DNA from: a virus
Virus record (IMG/VR): IMGVR_UViG_3300032284_000947
Location: 1 to 29,871 of that record
Reading direction: 5' to 3' (one strand)
DNA: 29,871 nucleotides
How positions within the stretch are numbered: position 1 is the stretch's first letter; each line of letters begins with the position of its first letter. The notes under the pieces were generated by a model, which was not told the DNA's origin, ran no database searches, and saw nothing but the letters and a program-made list of their open reading frames with translations. The position numbers were made by a program, and so were the translations under genes. Positions 6,754 through 13,372 of this stretch are shown here, piece after piece.

Positions 6754-7113
6754 TCAATCCTCCTCTGATGCTTCTAATAGTTCTTCGAGCATATCCAACT
6801 TAAACAAAAGTTCTAGAAACTTAACATAGTCGCCTAATTGAACGATTGTCTCCAATGAGGTGAAGATTGGCAGCATCTTCTTGTCTGAGTAGTGATTGAT
6901 AATGTGAGACGCCAAACCAACTGACTTTAAACCAATTGACGGCTGTTTAACCCAATCCCACGGTCCAGCACTAAACATTCCACCCATTGATCCATAATGA
7001 TCTAGCAAGCGCATGAACTTGGTAAACGAGTTTGGCTTGAACATCTGTGTAATCCAGATTGGCAAGTCGTTCGTGTCGAATGTTTCTGTTGTGATTAAGT
7101 GCCAGTTTTTCAT
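6754..7113 (-). CDS. Hypothetical protein, 119 residues
   Basis: Start at MKNWHLI (ATG 7113), which overlaps the TGA of the upstream gene by ATGA. The protein is mostly helical, with a hydrophobic core (IWITQMFKPNSFTKFMRLLD), a Gly/Trp-rich turn (GPWDWVKQPSIG) and a C-terminal leucine-rich acidic helix (LELLFKLDMLEELLEASEED). No family is recognised. It is followed, after one base, by a membrane micro-protein. Confidence 0.65.
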   Translation of the reverse strand: MKNWHLITTETFDTNDLPIWITQMFKPNSFTKFMRLLDHYGSMGGMFSAGPWDWVKQPSIGLKSVGLASHIINHYSDKKMLPIFTSLETIVQLGDYVKFLELLFKLDMLEELLEASEED

Positions 7114-7292
7114 TTGTCTTTGTCCCATGAGAATTTTGGTAATGTCACCTTTGGCTTTTCGCCCGACATTGTTGCACTGATGTCTGCGTTCTTCTTTACT
7201 CGCTTTGCTACTGCTGCCTTTGTCTTCCCCTTCTGTTCAGTCTTTGGTGCTTTTGTTGGTTTATCGTCTGCATTAGTGAATTTAATTGCCAT
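7110..7292 (-). CDS. Small basic Lys-rich protein, 60 residues
   Basis: Low-complexity, Lys/Ala/Thr-rich sequence (NADDKPTKAPKTEQKGKTKA, then VAKRVKKN), highly basic, probably unfolded alone and possibly nucleic-acid binding. AGGAAGG stands about 9 bases upstream of the ATG, in the tail of the previous gene, and the stop overlaps the next ATG. No family is recognised. The name rests on composition only. Confidence 0.65.
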   Translation of the reverse strand: MAIKFTNADDKPTKAPKTEQKGKTKAAVAKRVKKNADISATMSGEKPKVTLPKFSWDKDK

Positions 7293-7297
7293 TGCTG

Positions 7298-7630
7298 TCA
7301 GCCTTCCTCATCAAATTGCAACTTATCGGTAATTGATTCGATGATCTGCTGAGTGGCTGGCGACCAATCCATAGCCCTAGCTTTTTTCAAAAGACTATAC
7401 AGAAATGCCCTGTAATCATCCACGATCTCTTCGTACAGATCAATTTCCTTGCGATACTCAACGCATACATCGCCCAGTCTGCGGGTCTCACGGTTTAGAA
7501 ACACCAATTCATCAACGGCGTCCATTCCCTTAGCTCCATCAAGCAATTCTGGCTTAATCCCGTCCCATAACTTATTCGTTACCATCTGCTTCTTTTCTTT
7601 TGGCGTTACACTAGCCCGCACACACATCAT
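7298..7630 (-). CDS. Hypothetical coiled-coil protein, 110 residues
   Basis: ATG 7630 is preceded by AAGGAG in the end of the upstream gene and overlaps its stop by ATGA; a second ATG follows at once. The N-terminus is basic (ASVTPKEKKQM), and the centre is a charged helix (LVFLNRETRRLGDVCVEYRK followed by EIDLYEEIVDDY), likely coiled coil. The C-terminus is polar. No function is recognised. Confidence 0.65.
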   Translation of the reverse strand: MMCVRASVTPKEKKQMVTNKLWDGIKPELLDGAKGMDAVDELVFLNRETRRLGDVCVEYRKEIDLYEEIVDDYRAFLYSLLKKARAMDWSPATQQIIESITDKLQFDEEG

Positions 7631-7914
7631 TTTTCTCCTTCAACGTGCTTTAGAATACGCTTTAGCATCTCATGATCTTGTTTAGATCGGCGGTCATTGT
7701 CCCGACCTTCGAGCTTCTGACCAACCATAATTAATGGCAATGCAACCAACTGGATAACACCACCGGATACGTAGAAAACTAACTGCTCCCACCTTGCGTC
7801 TAATGATGGTAATAGTGACCATATCATAAAAGCGTAAACGCAAAACATTGATGACATAGCTGCGACTGTATGTCTAGCCAGCCAATCATTAAATTTATGG
7901 AAGTGATCAAACAT
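7627..7914 (-). CDS. Small two-span membrane protein, 95 residues
   Basis: Two hydrophobic helices are visible, at about residues 17-36 (VAAMSSMFCVYAFMIWSLLP) and 45-64 (LVFYVSGGVIQLVALPLIMV), followed by a charged tail GQKLEGRDNDRRSKQDHEML. The pattern of a pair of spans followed by a VGQ and an Arg/Asp-rich helix recalls short DUF1003-like membrane proteins found in phages and actinobacteria, but I cannot be sure. It could act as a holin, but it is far from the lysis genes, which already include one. AGGATT lies upstream of the ATG. Confidence 0.7.
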   Translation of the reverse strand: MFDHFHKFNDWLARHTVAAMSSMFCVYAFMIWSLLPSLDARWEQLVFYVSGGVIQLVALPLIMVGQKLEGRDNDRRSKQDHEMLKRILKHVEGEK

Positions 7915-7924
7915 TTTATAAATC

Positions 7925-8038
7925 CTACGCTATTAAGATGGCCGCGAGCAGGAACCAACCCCATCCCGACACATCATGTACACCGCCTACAATAGCACAA
8001 ATTAGGGCAATGCTGGCAACAATATGATTTCCCCGCAT
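7925..8038 (-). CDS. Two-span hydrophobic micro-protein, 37 residues
   Basis: A 37-residue frame (MRGNHIVASIALICAIVGGV and then HDVSGWGWFLLAAILIA). Two hydrophobic stretches flank a short polar turn, so a small helical hairpin in the membrane is likely. GGAGG stands 7 bases before the ATG, and the ATG overlaps the TGA of the upstream gene (TGATG). Tiny membrane genes with a GWGWFL-type second helix occur in other phages. Function unknown. Confidence 0.72.
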   Translation of the reverse strand: MRGNHIVASIALICAIVGGVHDVSGWGWFLLAAILIA

Positions 8039-8283
8039 CACCAATCCTCCGTTAAAATAAGGTTAGCCATAGCTGACCATGCAGAATCAGGTGCTATACA
8101 AGCCAAGCCAAGAGAATTACCCGCCACTAGCCTGTTTGCTGCTCGACCAGCCTTCAGCATTTCTTCTGTTGGATTTTTAAGGAGACTACGAATCCGTTCA
8201 ATCTTATCTGCGGCTTCATTCGTAAGCGCAATCTCATCCTCGCTTGTGTATATTCGTAACCGCAACCGTTCAACAATATCCAT
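8038..8283 (-). CDS. Phage early protein of the MDIVERLR type, 81 residues
   Basis: Starts MDIVERLRLRIYTSEDEIAL with the continuing block TNEAADKIERIRSLL. This opening, a short helix followed by an EAAD-(K/E)IERLR coiled coil, is common to many small phage early proteins of unknown role. ATG 8283 is preceded by GGAGG at 7 bases, better than the GTG one codon earlier. The second half (KAGRAANRLVAG, then ACIAPDSAWSAMANLIL) is a more globular helical region. Coupled to the downstream micro-protein by TGATG. Confidence 0.78.
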   Translation of the reverse strand: MDIVERLRLRIYTSEDEIALTNEAADKIERIRSLLKNPTEEMLKAGRAANRLVAGNSLGLACIAPDSAWSAMANLILTEDW

Positions 8284-8316
8284 CACTCACCCTCCTTCAG
8301 TGCTGGCAGTATCATT

Positions 8317-8514
8317 TTATTTTTCGCCTAATGTTTTGCGAACATCTTTTTTAATGGCATAGAGAATATCATCTTCATTGCCACACTCTAAGATATCCTC
8401 CAATTGCTCACGATACCGATCATTCTCTGCCCTGAGGCGAACTAATTCTGAAACCGTCACGTCGTCAGCAAGTCTATCTGTTGGTTTGTACGGACCTAAC
8501 CATGTAATGCTCAT
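8317..8514 (-). CDS. Hypothetical coiled-coil protein, 65 residues
   Basis: Start at MSITWLGPYKPTDRLADDVT (ATG 8514), with GAGG upstream overlapping the stop of the 47-residue gene (TGAGGAAATTAAAATG). The open frame upstream of this start is rejected because it overlaps that gene. Residues 23-45 (ELVRLRAENDRYREQLEDIL) form a clear heptad helix. The C-terminus is basic. No function is recognised. Confidence 0.68.
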   Translation of the reverse strand: MSITWLGPYKPTDRLADDVTVSELVRLRAENDRYREQLEDILECGNEDDILYAIKKDVRKTLGEK

Positions 8515-8524
8515 TTTAATTTCC

Positions 8525-8668
8525 TCAATGAATTTTGGACATTGCAACCGAAAGACTTGGACACATGATTGGATCATGCATTACGCCGTAAACGTAATAA
8601 TCAAATCCGTATGATTCTTTAACTGCCCAAATTTCAATGTTGCCTTTTTTGTAAACGATGTAAGCCAT
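8525..8668 (-). CDS. Micro-protein, 47 residues, first gene after promoter cassette A
   Basis: MAYIVYKKGNIEIWAVKESY opens a beta-like, Tyr-rich protein ending CPSLSVAMSKIH. GGAG is 7 bases before the ATG and belongs to the repeated leader described at 8669-8742. Its TGA is part of the ribosome-binding site of the next gene. No family is recognised. The strong site and the dedicated promoter argue that it is a real, well-expressed gene. Confidence 0.72.
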   Translation of the reverse strand: MAYIVYKKGNIEIWAVKESYGFDYYVYGVMHDPIMCPSLSVAMSKIH

Positions 8669-8742
8669 TGTATTTCTCCGTTAGTTGCCCGTTGGCCGTT
8701 GTTGATGGACATAGATATAAACGCATCCACGAATCATGTCAA
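8669..8742 (-). promoter_or_regulatory. Promoter and 5' leader cassette A
   Basis: Reads leftward: -35 TTGACA (8742-8737), 17-base spacer, -10 TATATC (8719-8714), then a leader of about 45 bases with CATCAACAACGG (8707-8696), a GCC-AACG-GGC stem and a CGGAG ribosome-binding site. It shares with cassettes B (10328-10400) and C (9967-10040) the 13-base core GTGGATGCGTTTA (here 8730-8718) and the leader CATCAACAACGG. The TGA of the methyltransferase-like gene is inside the -35 box. It resembles a sigma-70-class promoter; use by host or phage factors is untested. Confidence 0.8.
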
Positions 8743-9329
8743 CCCCATTGTTCAGCCATTGCCCTTGCTATGCCTTGATAGGTCGTGCTGCGAATCTTCC
8801 ACCGGTCCGCTGATGGCGGCAAGTAATGCAAGCGCTCCCGCTGGTTCTTGGGCAACGCCATCATCTCATCCTTGACGTTGTTTGTCGCTACCAATGGTTG
8901 CAGCCCCTTAAGCCACAGGCAGGTCGCTTTCTGCTCCAAGTGCCCAAACATCCACGGCTGCACAACTTGCGTCTGCTTGACCCCTCCGATGCGTTCTTTG
9001 GCATACTTGTGCATGATGGGGTTCTCGACGGCTATCATAGGAATATCAGCATTTAACAAATCCTTGAAGAACGCCGCTCCACCATCAAGTTTGGCCCATC
9101 TCGAAGGGTCTTTGTGTAGCCACGTCACACCGCTATTGGTTAGATACGTGCATGGCGGATGGGCGACCATCAAATCCCAGCCATCGCCAATAATATCAAA
9201 TACATTGCCCTGATAATGCGGTCCAGCTTTGTCGGTTGGCAGCAGATCGCACGACATGGCATCATGCCCCTTGGCAATGAAGGCATCGCGAACTGTTCCG
9301 CTGTATTCACATGCAATAAGAACTTTCAT
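8739..9329 (-). CDS. C5-cytosine methyltransferase-like phage protein
   Basis: 196 residues from MKVLIACEYSGTVRDAF (ATG 9329, AAGGA upstream). The first block resembles the methyltransferase motif I region, HPPCTYLTNSG (57-67) carries the PPC catalytic-loop motif of C5 methyltransferases, and VENP later stands where ENV would normally be. The protein is much shorter than a classical C5 enzyme (about 330-400 residues) and lacks an evident target-recognition domain. Similar short phage proteins are commonly labelled DNA cytosine methyltransferase; whether they methylate DNA is not shown. The frame is open far upstream but overlaps another gene there. Its stop lies in promoter A. Confidence 0.75.
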   Translation of the reverse strand: MKVLIACEYSGTVRDAFIAKGHDAMSCDLLPTDKAGPHYQGNVFDIIGDGWDLMVAHPPCTYLTNSGVTWLHKDPSRWAKLDGGAAFFKDLLNADIPMIAVENPIMHKYAKERIGGVKQTQVVQPWMFGHLEQKATCLWLKGLQPLVATNNVKDEMMALPKNQRERLHYLPPSADRWKIRSTTYQGIARAMAEQWG

Positions 9330-9519
9330 CGTTTGATTTCCTTTTTGTTGTTCCAAAACCTTTATTTGGATTTTTCTTTTTCCCACCAATTTTTCCACCA
9401 GCAGATGCTGTCTCAGATGTGAACTTATTTCTGTTACCTGTTTTGCCACCAAGCGATGAGACTTGTTTACGCTTCTCAGCTGACAGTAGGGCAAACCCTG
9501 TTTTGCTCTTCAATTCCAT
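9307..9519 (-). CDS. Small Gly/Lys-rich basic protein, 70 residues
   Basis: Composition is Lys, Gly, Ser and Thr, with repeated GGK-type turns (SLGGKTGNRNKFTSETASAG followed by GKIGGKKKNPNKGFG). This pattern of SEx(R/K)...GGxxGxxxKFTSE is common in small phage and stress-type KGG proteins. AAGG lies upstream of ATG 9519, though further away than usual. The end overlaps the methyltransferase-like gene by 23 bases. Nucleic-acid binding is a guess from charge. The C-terminus is NDESSYCM. Confidence 0.65.
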   Translation of the reverse strand: MELKSKTGFALLSAEKRKQVSSLGGKTGNRNKFTSETASAGGKIGGKKKNPNKGFGTTKRKSNDESSYCM

Positions 9520-9664
9520 GTTGCATGTAACCTTTATTAATTTGGATGATGGATAGGAATGGGCTGTTAGCCAGAACGATTGGCTGGGCTATGATCATCC
9601 AAGACTTGACGCGGAGACCAGTAGCCCCCGCAATCCGTTTCCGCTTGAACAATGGAATAATCAT
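9476..9664 (-). CDS. Possible small protein, 62 residues
   Basis: ATG 9664 overlaps the TGA of the upstream gene by ATGA, as in proven-looking neighbours. The frame (MIIPLFKRKRIAGATG, then LRVKSWMIIAQPIVLANSPF) is basic, then amphipathic. It fills what would otherwise be a 140-base gap. Against it: no Shine-Dalgarno site and a 44-base overlap with the next gene. It may simply be a leader for the Gly/Lys-rich gene. Confidence 0.35.
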   Translation of the reverse strand: MIIPLFKRKRIAGATGLRVKSWMIIAQPIVLANSPFLSIIQINKGYMQHGIEEQNRVCPTVS

Positions 9665-9966
9665 TGCACGTTGATCTTGAATGTCAGTGAAGGCTTAGGC
9701 GTGGACACTTTGCAGTTCTTGGTCCACCAATCTTCACCCATCTCCTTCTTGACCTTATCGGTGTCAAGGGTCCAACGAACTGAACCTTCTGAGAACACAG
9801 CTTTAAAAAGATTGCCGGAAACTTCTTTGCCGGTAGCGCGTTCGCGAATCACTTCCTCAGCTGCGTTGAACTGAGCAGTAAGTTCCTTGATCTGAGCCTT
9901 GAGGTAAGCTGCCGCGTCGATGACTTCAGCGGTGTTCATTGCGGTGTAATCAGTTGCGTTGCTCAT
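9661..9966 (-). CDS. Phage early protein, 101 residues, first gene after cassette C
   Basis: Start MSNATDYTAMNTAEV (ATG 9966) with AAGGAGA upstream; the much longer open frame upstream runs through cassette C and is rejected. Residues 15-50 are a helical, coiled-coil part (AAYLKAQIKELTAQFNAAEE), followed by a beta hairpin (GNLFKAVFSEGSVRWTLDTD), and KVKKEMGEDWW; the end is TPKPSLTFKINVQ. This order (helical half, then a strand pair containing LDT(D/K) and VKK) is a recurrent phage early gene type of unknown function. It is transcribed from its own promoter. Confidence 0.75.
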   Translation of the reverse strand: MSNATDYTAMNTAEVIDAAAYLKAQIKELTAQFNAAEEVIRERATGKEVSGNLFKAVFSEGSVRWTLDTDKVKKEMGEDWWTKNCKVSTPKPSLTFKINVQ

Positions 9967-10040
9967 TGTAGTCTCCTTGGGTTGGGCCTCAGCCCCGTTG
10001 TTGATGTATCTTGTGTAAACGCATCCACAGCATCGGTCAA
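9967..10040 (-). promoter_or_regulatory. Promoter and 5' leader cassette C
   Basis: Reads leftward: -35-like TTGACC (10040-10035), 17-base spacer containing the core GTGGATGCGTTTA (10028-10016), a weak -10 (TACACA at 10017-10012), then CATCAACAACGG (10006-9995) and a GGGC-TGAG-GCCC stem before AAGGAGA. Compared with A and B the stem bases are swapped but still pair. The stop codon TGA of the preceding 96-residue gene is inside the -35 element. The -10 is the poorest of the three, so strength may be lower. Confidence 0.7.
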
Positions 10041-10327
10041 TAGCCCCGATCAATAATTTCTGAAATAATTGACCAATCCTTCTCGTAGTATTTTGCCTTG
10101 ATCTTCTCGACCACATCCTTGTCGTTGGCCGTCGTGAAGTTGACGATATTGCCGCTGTTGTCTTCGGCATAATTGATGTGGATGTAGGAGAAGTTCCATG
10201 ACGTATCGCCATCAAAGTCAGAGCCGTACTCAACAAGCGCCGTGGCATCGACGAGCACTACCTTGTCGCCAATTGTGTACTCGAAGTTGTCGATTGCAAA
10301 CTCAAAATCACCATCACAAAAAAACAT
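10037..10327 (-). CDS. Hypothetical acidic protein, 96 residues, single-gene cassette
   Basis: ATG 10327 follows CGGAGACGAAA from cassette B; the longer open frame upstream lies in the promoter and is rejected. The protein is acidic and beta-rich (MFFCDGDFEFAIDNFEYTIG, VVLVDATALVEYGSDFDGD), with aromatic residues spaced in strands, and ends in a helical KDVVEKIKAKYYEKDW. No family is recognised. It is a stand-alone unit: promoter B in front, promoter C directly behind, with the stop codon forming part of promoter C. Confidence 0.72.
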   Translation of the reverse strand: MFFCDGDFEFAIDNFEYTIGDKVVLVDATALVEYGSDFDGDTSWNFSYIHINYAEDNSGNIVNFTTANDKDVVEKIKAKYYEKDWSIISEIIDRGY

Positions 10328-10400
10328 TTTCGTCTCCGTTGGTTGCCCGTGGGCCGTTGTTGATGAACATAGTATTAAACGCATCCACAGATGATGTCAA
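10328..10400 (-). promoter_or_regulatory. Promoter and 5' leader cassette B
   Basis: Reads leftward: -35 TTGACA (10400-10395), 17-base spacer with the core GTGGATGCGTTTA (10388-10376), -10-like TAATAC (10377-10372), then CATCAACAACGG (10365-10354), a GCC-CACG-GGC stem and CGGAG before ATG 10327. This copy is closest to A: both have GGGCAAC-AACGGAG in the leader. The stop codon TGA of the preceding 65-residue gene is inside the -35 box. Confidence 0.8.
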
Positions 10401-10594
10401 CAGCCTATTTCGTCAGAACATAAATTCATTATTTCCATCATGTCCGCTAAATGATGAACACGCTTATCAGACAGCACTAACACGCGCCAAAGATCAAACA
10501 CTGGCGACCACTGGCACCAAGCAATCTCTTTGCCATCATGAAGCACGGTAAACATAGTCTCGCTTTGGTATTTTATATCAAATTCGCTGCTCAT
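10397..10594 (-). CDS. Hypothetical protein, 65 residues
   Basis: Begins MSSEFDIKYQSETMFTVLHD and has two Trp close together (IAWCQWSPVFDLWRVLVL). The first ATG is used, with AGGG upstream and a 17-base overlap with the end of the primase gene. The frame ends GC-TGA, where the TGA is also in promoter B. Short beta-strand-like lines suggest a small globular fold. Function unknown. Confidence 0.65.
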   Translation of the reverse strand: MSSEFDIKYQSETMFTVLHDGKEIAWCQWSPVFDLWRVLVLSDKRVHHLADMMEIMNLCSDEIGC

Positions 10595-11510
10595 TTCGCT
10601 TTTCCCTTAAAACATCGTTCCAGTCACCGATCCGTGTAGGAACACGAACCTCAATCTTCATCTCAGGATTTGTCATCTTCAGTCGCCTTGCAAGATCGTA
10701 TGCGGCTGAGTGACCCGTGAAATTAACATCGTTATCCGCGAAAATTGTTAAGAAATTGCAAATTTTTGGCGGCTGAAACTGTTTTAATAAGGGAGCACTA
10801 ATCGCTGACCATGTTGGTATGCCCGTCAGGATACTGGCTGACATTGCTGTCTCAATGCCCTCAGCAATGCCCATTGATTCGGCTGGCTCTGTAAGTCGAA
10901 TAGCTGAACCGGGCGGGATTGATCCGGCCATAAGCAGCTTATTAGGATTAAACCCCGCAACCTCACCATTTGTGAGCAAGTACGTCTTATGTACGGACAC
11001 GCCACGACCATCCACGTCACTGACTTTGGCTGCCATAACAAAATATGATCGATAGTCCCCATCGGGATGTGTTGCGTGGCCCTCACGAATGACAGGGGAG
11101 GCGTAGAAGCCATTTAATCGTGTTGTAAGGTACGACCACACCGGAGAGCCATTCATGACCCTCCGCGTGCTCTTCCAGAACCGTTCCGCTGATGAATGAG
11201 TTTTTCCCGTATCAACTTTTGGCACGACCCTGAGTGTCGCGGTATCTATCAATGGTTCTACCATTTTGAGGACATCTCCGGCTGGTATTCCCCTGATTCG
11301 CGACACCAAGTTAAATCCATTACCCGCACCGCAGTTAGAGCAAATCCAATTGCCATCTCCCTGCTTATTATCAAACCGAAAGCGATCCTTACCGCCACAG
11401 ATTGGGCATGGACAATGTTTGCCAGATAGGTGTGCGCTATCGACCCCCAACTGTAGAAGGATGCTATGCCACTTGCCGTGTGATTGGGCTATTGCTGTTG
11501 CGAAGTTCAT
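10578..11510 (-). CDS. DNA primase (zinc ribbon and Toprim, no helicase domain)
   Basis: 310 residues from MNFATAIAQSHGKW (ATG 11510; a GTG three codons earlier is also possible). Residues 32-60 are a primase zinc ribbon: CPICGGKDRFRFDN followed by WICSNCG. A linker leads to a Toprim domain with AEGIETAMSASI at about 218, LTIFADND at about 258 and DWNDVL near the end, giving the acidic metal-binding residues. This is the build of a phage primase that makes RNA primers; no Walker-type helicase segment follows, so unwinding would come from the SF2 helicase gene next to it or the host. The gene overlaps that helicase by 47 bases. Confidence 0.88.
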   Translation of the reverse strand: MNFATAIAQSHGKWHSILLQLGVDSAHLSGKHCPCPICGGKDRFRFDNKQGDGNWICSNCGAGNGFNLVSRIRGIPAGDVLKMVEPLIDTATLRVVPKVDTGKTHSSAERFWKSTRRVMNGSPVWSYLTTRLNGFYASPVIREGHATHPDGDYRSYFVMAAKVSDVDGRGVSVHKTYLLTNGEVAGFNPNKLLMAGSIPPGSAIRLTEPAESMGIAEGIETAMSASILTGIPTWSAISAPLLKQFQPPKICNFLTIFADNDVNFTGHSAAYDLARRLKMTNPEMKIEVRVPTRIGDWNDVLREKRNEQRI

Positions 11511-12966
11511 TTTTCTCACGTTGTTTTGCCTTAGTGATGTTTAAATGCTTGATCCAAGCTGATGTAGCCTGTGACGGCATGATTGGGAATGGCCTACTAG
11601 CCGGCCCCACACCAAACCTCTGACGGTAAGCGTGATAAGCCCAACCATCTTTGTATCCCTTGATTTGAGCGTGTCCAAGCAATTCTGCGTAGAATGTTGA
11701 TTTGGCAGCCGCTGGCCAGTCTTTGGCAATCTGCTTTTTGTTTGGCGTTAGTTCTAACAATTCACCCTCTTCTGTATTTATCTTTGATACGTACTCAGCT
11801 TTAAAGCCACAAACTGGGCATTCCCGTGTTTTTGGGGGGCGAACGAACGTGCATTTTGGACAGGGTTTCGGTAGCGGCGTTTCTTTTTCAAACTTACTGG
11901 CCGTTCTTTTATCGCCCGAATCGAGTGTCTCATGGTGAATGTCCGTCACAAATCCAAGCCGGATTGTTGTGTCACTGTGGTCTAATATCAGGCAATTATC
12001 CTTGCCTTCAGCCGTTCTAAGTCCACGGCCAATGATCTGTGTATACAAAATCTCAGAGCGTGTAGGCCGCGCCAGAATGATGCACCGCACATCCCAATCA
12101 ATGCCAGTTGTGAGAACACCGACATTGCAGACAATCTTCAAATCACCGTCTGCAAATTGTTTGGCGATTTCCTGACGTTCCAACAGTTCAGTAAAAGAAT
12201 CCATATACCCTGTTGGAACTCCAGCAGCCAAAAACTCTTGCTGTATCTTTTTAGCGTGAGCACGATCCACACCAAAGCATAGCGTTGGACGATCCTCACC
12301 CTTCTCAAACCACGTTGAGACAATATCGGCCACAAGAGTACCCTCCTGCATGGCGGCAGATAATCCTTTAGTCTCATAGTCACCCTTAACGATCTTAACA
12401 TCCGTCAAGTCTGGGTGGGCTGGAGCAAACACACGGAACCCTGATAAATATCCAGCATCAATCAATCGCTGCGTTGTCGTTCCAACAATCAAATCATCAT
12501 ACAATTTACCCATGCCTCTGGCCCACGGAGTTGCCGTTAATCCAATAACAGGTATTCGATTTTCGGCCAGTTTCTCAAACCACTTACCGTAGAACTTAAA
12601 CAGGACGTGGGCCTCGTCGATAATGACCAAGCCACAATCTGGCACATTACGCCGCATCAATGTCTGGATCGAAGCAACCTGAACCTGAGCCGTGTGATCC
12701 GTGCGCTCGTGATAGGCTTGCATGACACCGATATCAAAGATGCCATCCCGCTCAAATGACTTAACTGTTTGGTCAACGAGGCTGATTGCTGGAACGCAGA
12801 AGATAACTCTGCGCCCCCGTTCGAGTGCCATGTTGATGATATTACCCGCGATGGCAGTCTTACCGCCACCCGTTGGAACTTGCAGCACCGGCCTTTGTTT
12901 ACCAGATCGAAGTGACTGGCGGAGAGCCGTAATCGCATCCTCTTGATAATCACGCAGTTTGTGCAT
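11464..12966 (-). CDS. Superfamily 2 DEAH-box helicase
   Basis: 500 residues from MHKLRDYQEDAI (ATG 12966). Motifs in order: Q-like LRDYQ at 4-8, Walker A VPTGGGKTA (30-38), motif II LVIIDEAH (113-120), motif III GLTATPWARG (142-151), motif VI QIIGRGLRTAEG in the second RecA-like domain. A zinc-ribbon-like segment follows (CPKCTFVRPPKTRECPVC), then a C-terminal tail of unknown role. This is the layout of phage UvsW/SSL2-type helicases that unwind or remodel branched DNA. It overlaps both the DnaA-like gene upstream (17 bases) and the primase downstream (47 bases). The wider open frame to 13032 is not favoured. Confidence 0.92.
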   Translation of the reverse strand: MHKLRDYQEDAITALRQSLRSGKQRPVLQVPTGGGKTAIAGNIINMALERGRRVIFCVPAISLVDQTVKSFERDGIFDIGVMQAYHERTDHTAQVQVASIQTLMRRNVPDCGLVIIDEAHVLFKFYGKWFEKLAENRIPVIGLTATPWARGMGKLYDDLIVGTTTQRLIDAGYLSGFRVFAPAHPDLTDVKIVKGDYETKGLSAAMQEGTLVADIVSTWFEKGEDRPTLCFGVDRAHAKKIQQEFLAAGVPTGYMDSFTELLERQEIAKQFADGDLKIVCNVGVLTTGIDWDVRCIILARPTRSEILYTQIIGRGLRTAEGKDNCLILDHSDTTIRLGFVTDIHHETLDSGDKRTASKFEKETPLPKPCPKCTFVRPPKTRECPVCGFKAEYVSKINTEEGELLELTPNKKQIAKDWPAAAKSTFYAELLGHAQIKGYKDGWAYHAYRQRFGVGPASRPFPIMPSQATSAWIKHLNITKAKQREKNELRNSNSPITRQVA

Positions 12967-13372
12967 TGTCTCTCTCGTAACATTTAACGTCGTAAAGGAT
13001 TGTTTTGTGATCACGTTGCAGCCATCGACCAATTTGGCTAGCTGAGTATTTCAAATCTTTAACGGCAAAGTAGGCAACTTCACGACGAATTTTGACAACT
13101 TCGGGTTTATGATTCGGGACGATTAGAGAGTTAGGATCGACACTATGTTTTTGAGCAATTTTAATCAGTAGCTTCGAGAAATTGTTATTGGGGATATGGT
13201 CCACCTTGAACACAACTTCAACGGCTTCCTCAACACGGGAGGATACGACCTTTTGAACTTCTGGTGGCCTAATTGGGACAAGTCCCGCTGACTTGCCAAG
13301 TCCGCCCAATCTTTTTCTAACTGCCAAGTAATGTGCACGTAATTCATTGTAGTTTCGGAAGTCCTGTGTCAT
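12950..13372 (-). CDS. DnaA domain IV-like DNA-binding protein
   Basis: 140 residues. Residues about 76-134 resemble the C-terminal DNA-binding domain of DnaA: a first helix with REVAYFAVKDL, a turn with YSASQIGRWLQRDHKTILYDV, where the RDH(K/T)T(I/V)L stretch corresponds to the DnaA box-recognition helix-turn-helix. There is no AAA+ domain, so it cannot act alone as an ATP-driven initiator. The N-terminal half is basic and of unknown fold. Next to primase and helicase, it might mark the phage origin or recruit host DnaA partners; this is inference. Confidence 0.75.
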   Translation of the reverse strand: MTQDFRNYNELRAHYLAVRKRLGGLGKSAGLVPIRPPEVQKVVSSRVEEAVEVVFKVDHIPNNNFSKLLIKIAQKHSVDPNSLIVPNHKPEVVKIRREVAYFAVKDLKYSASQIGRWLQRDHKTILYDVKCYERDNAQTA

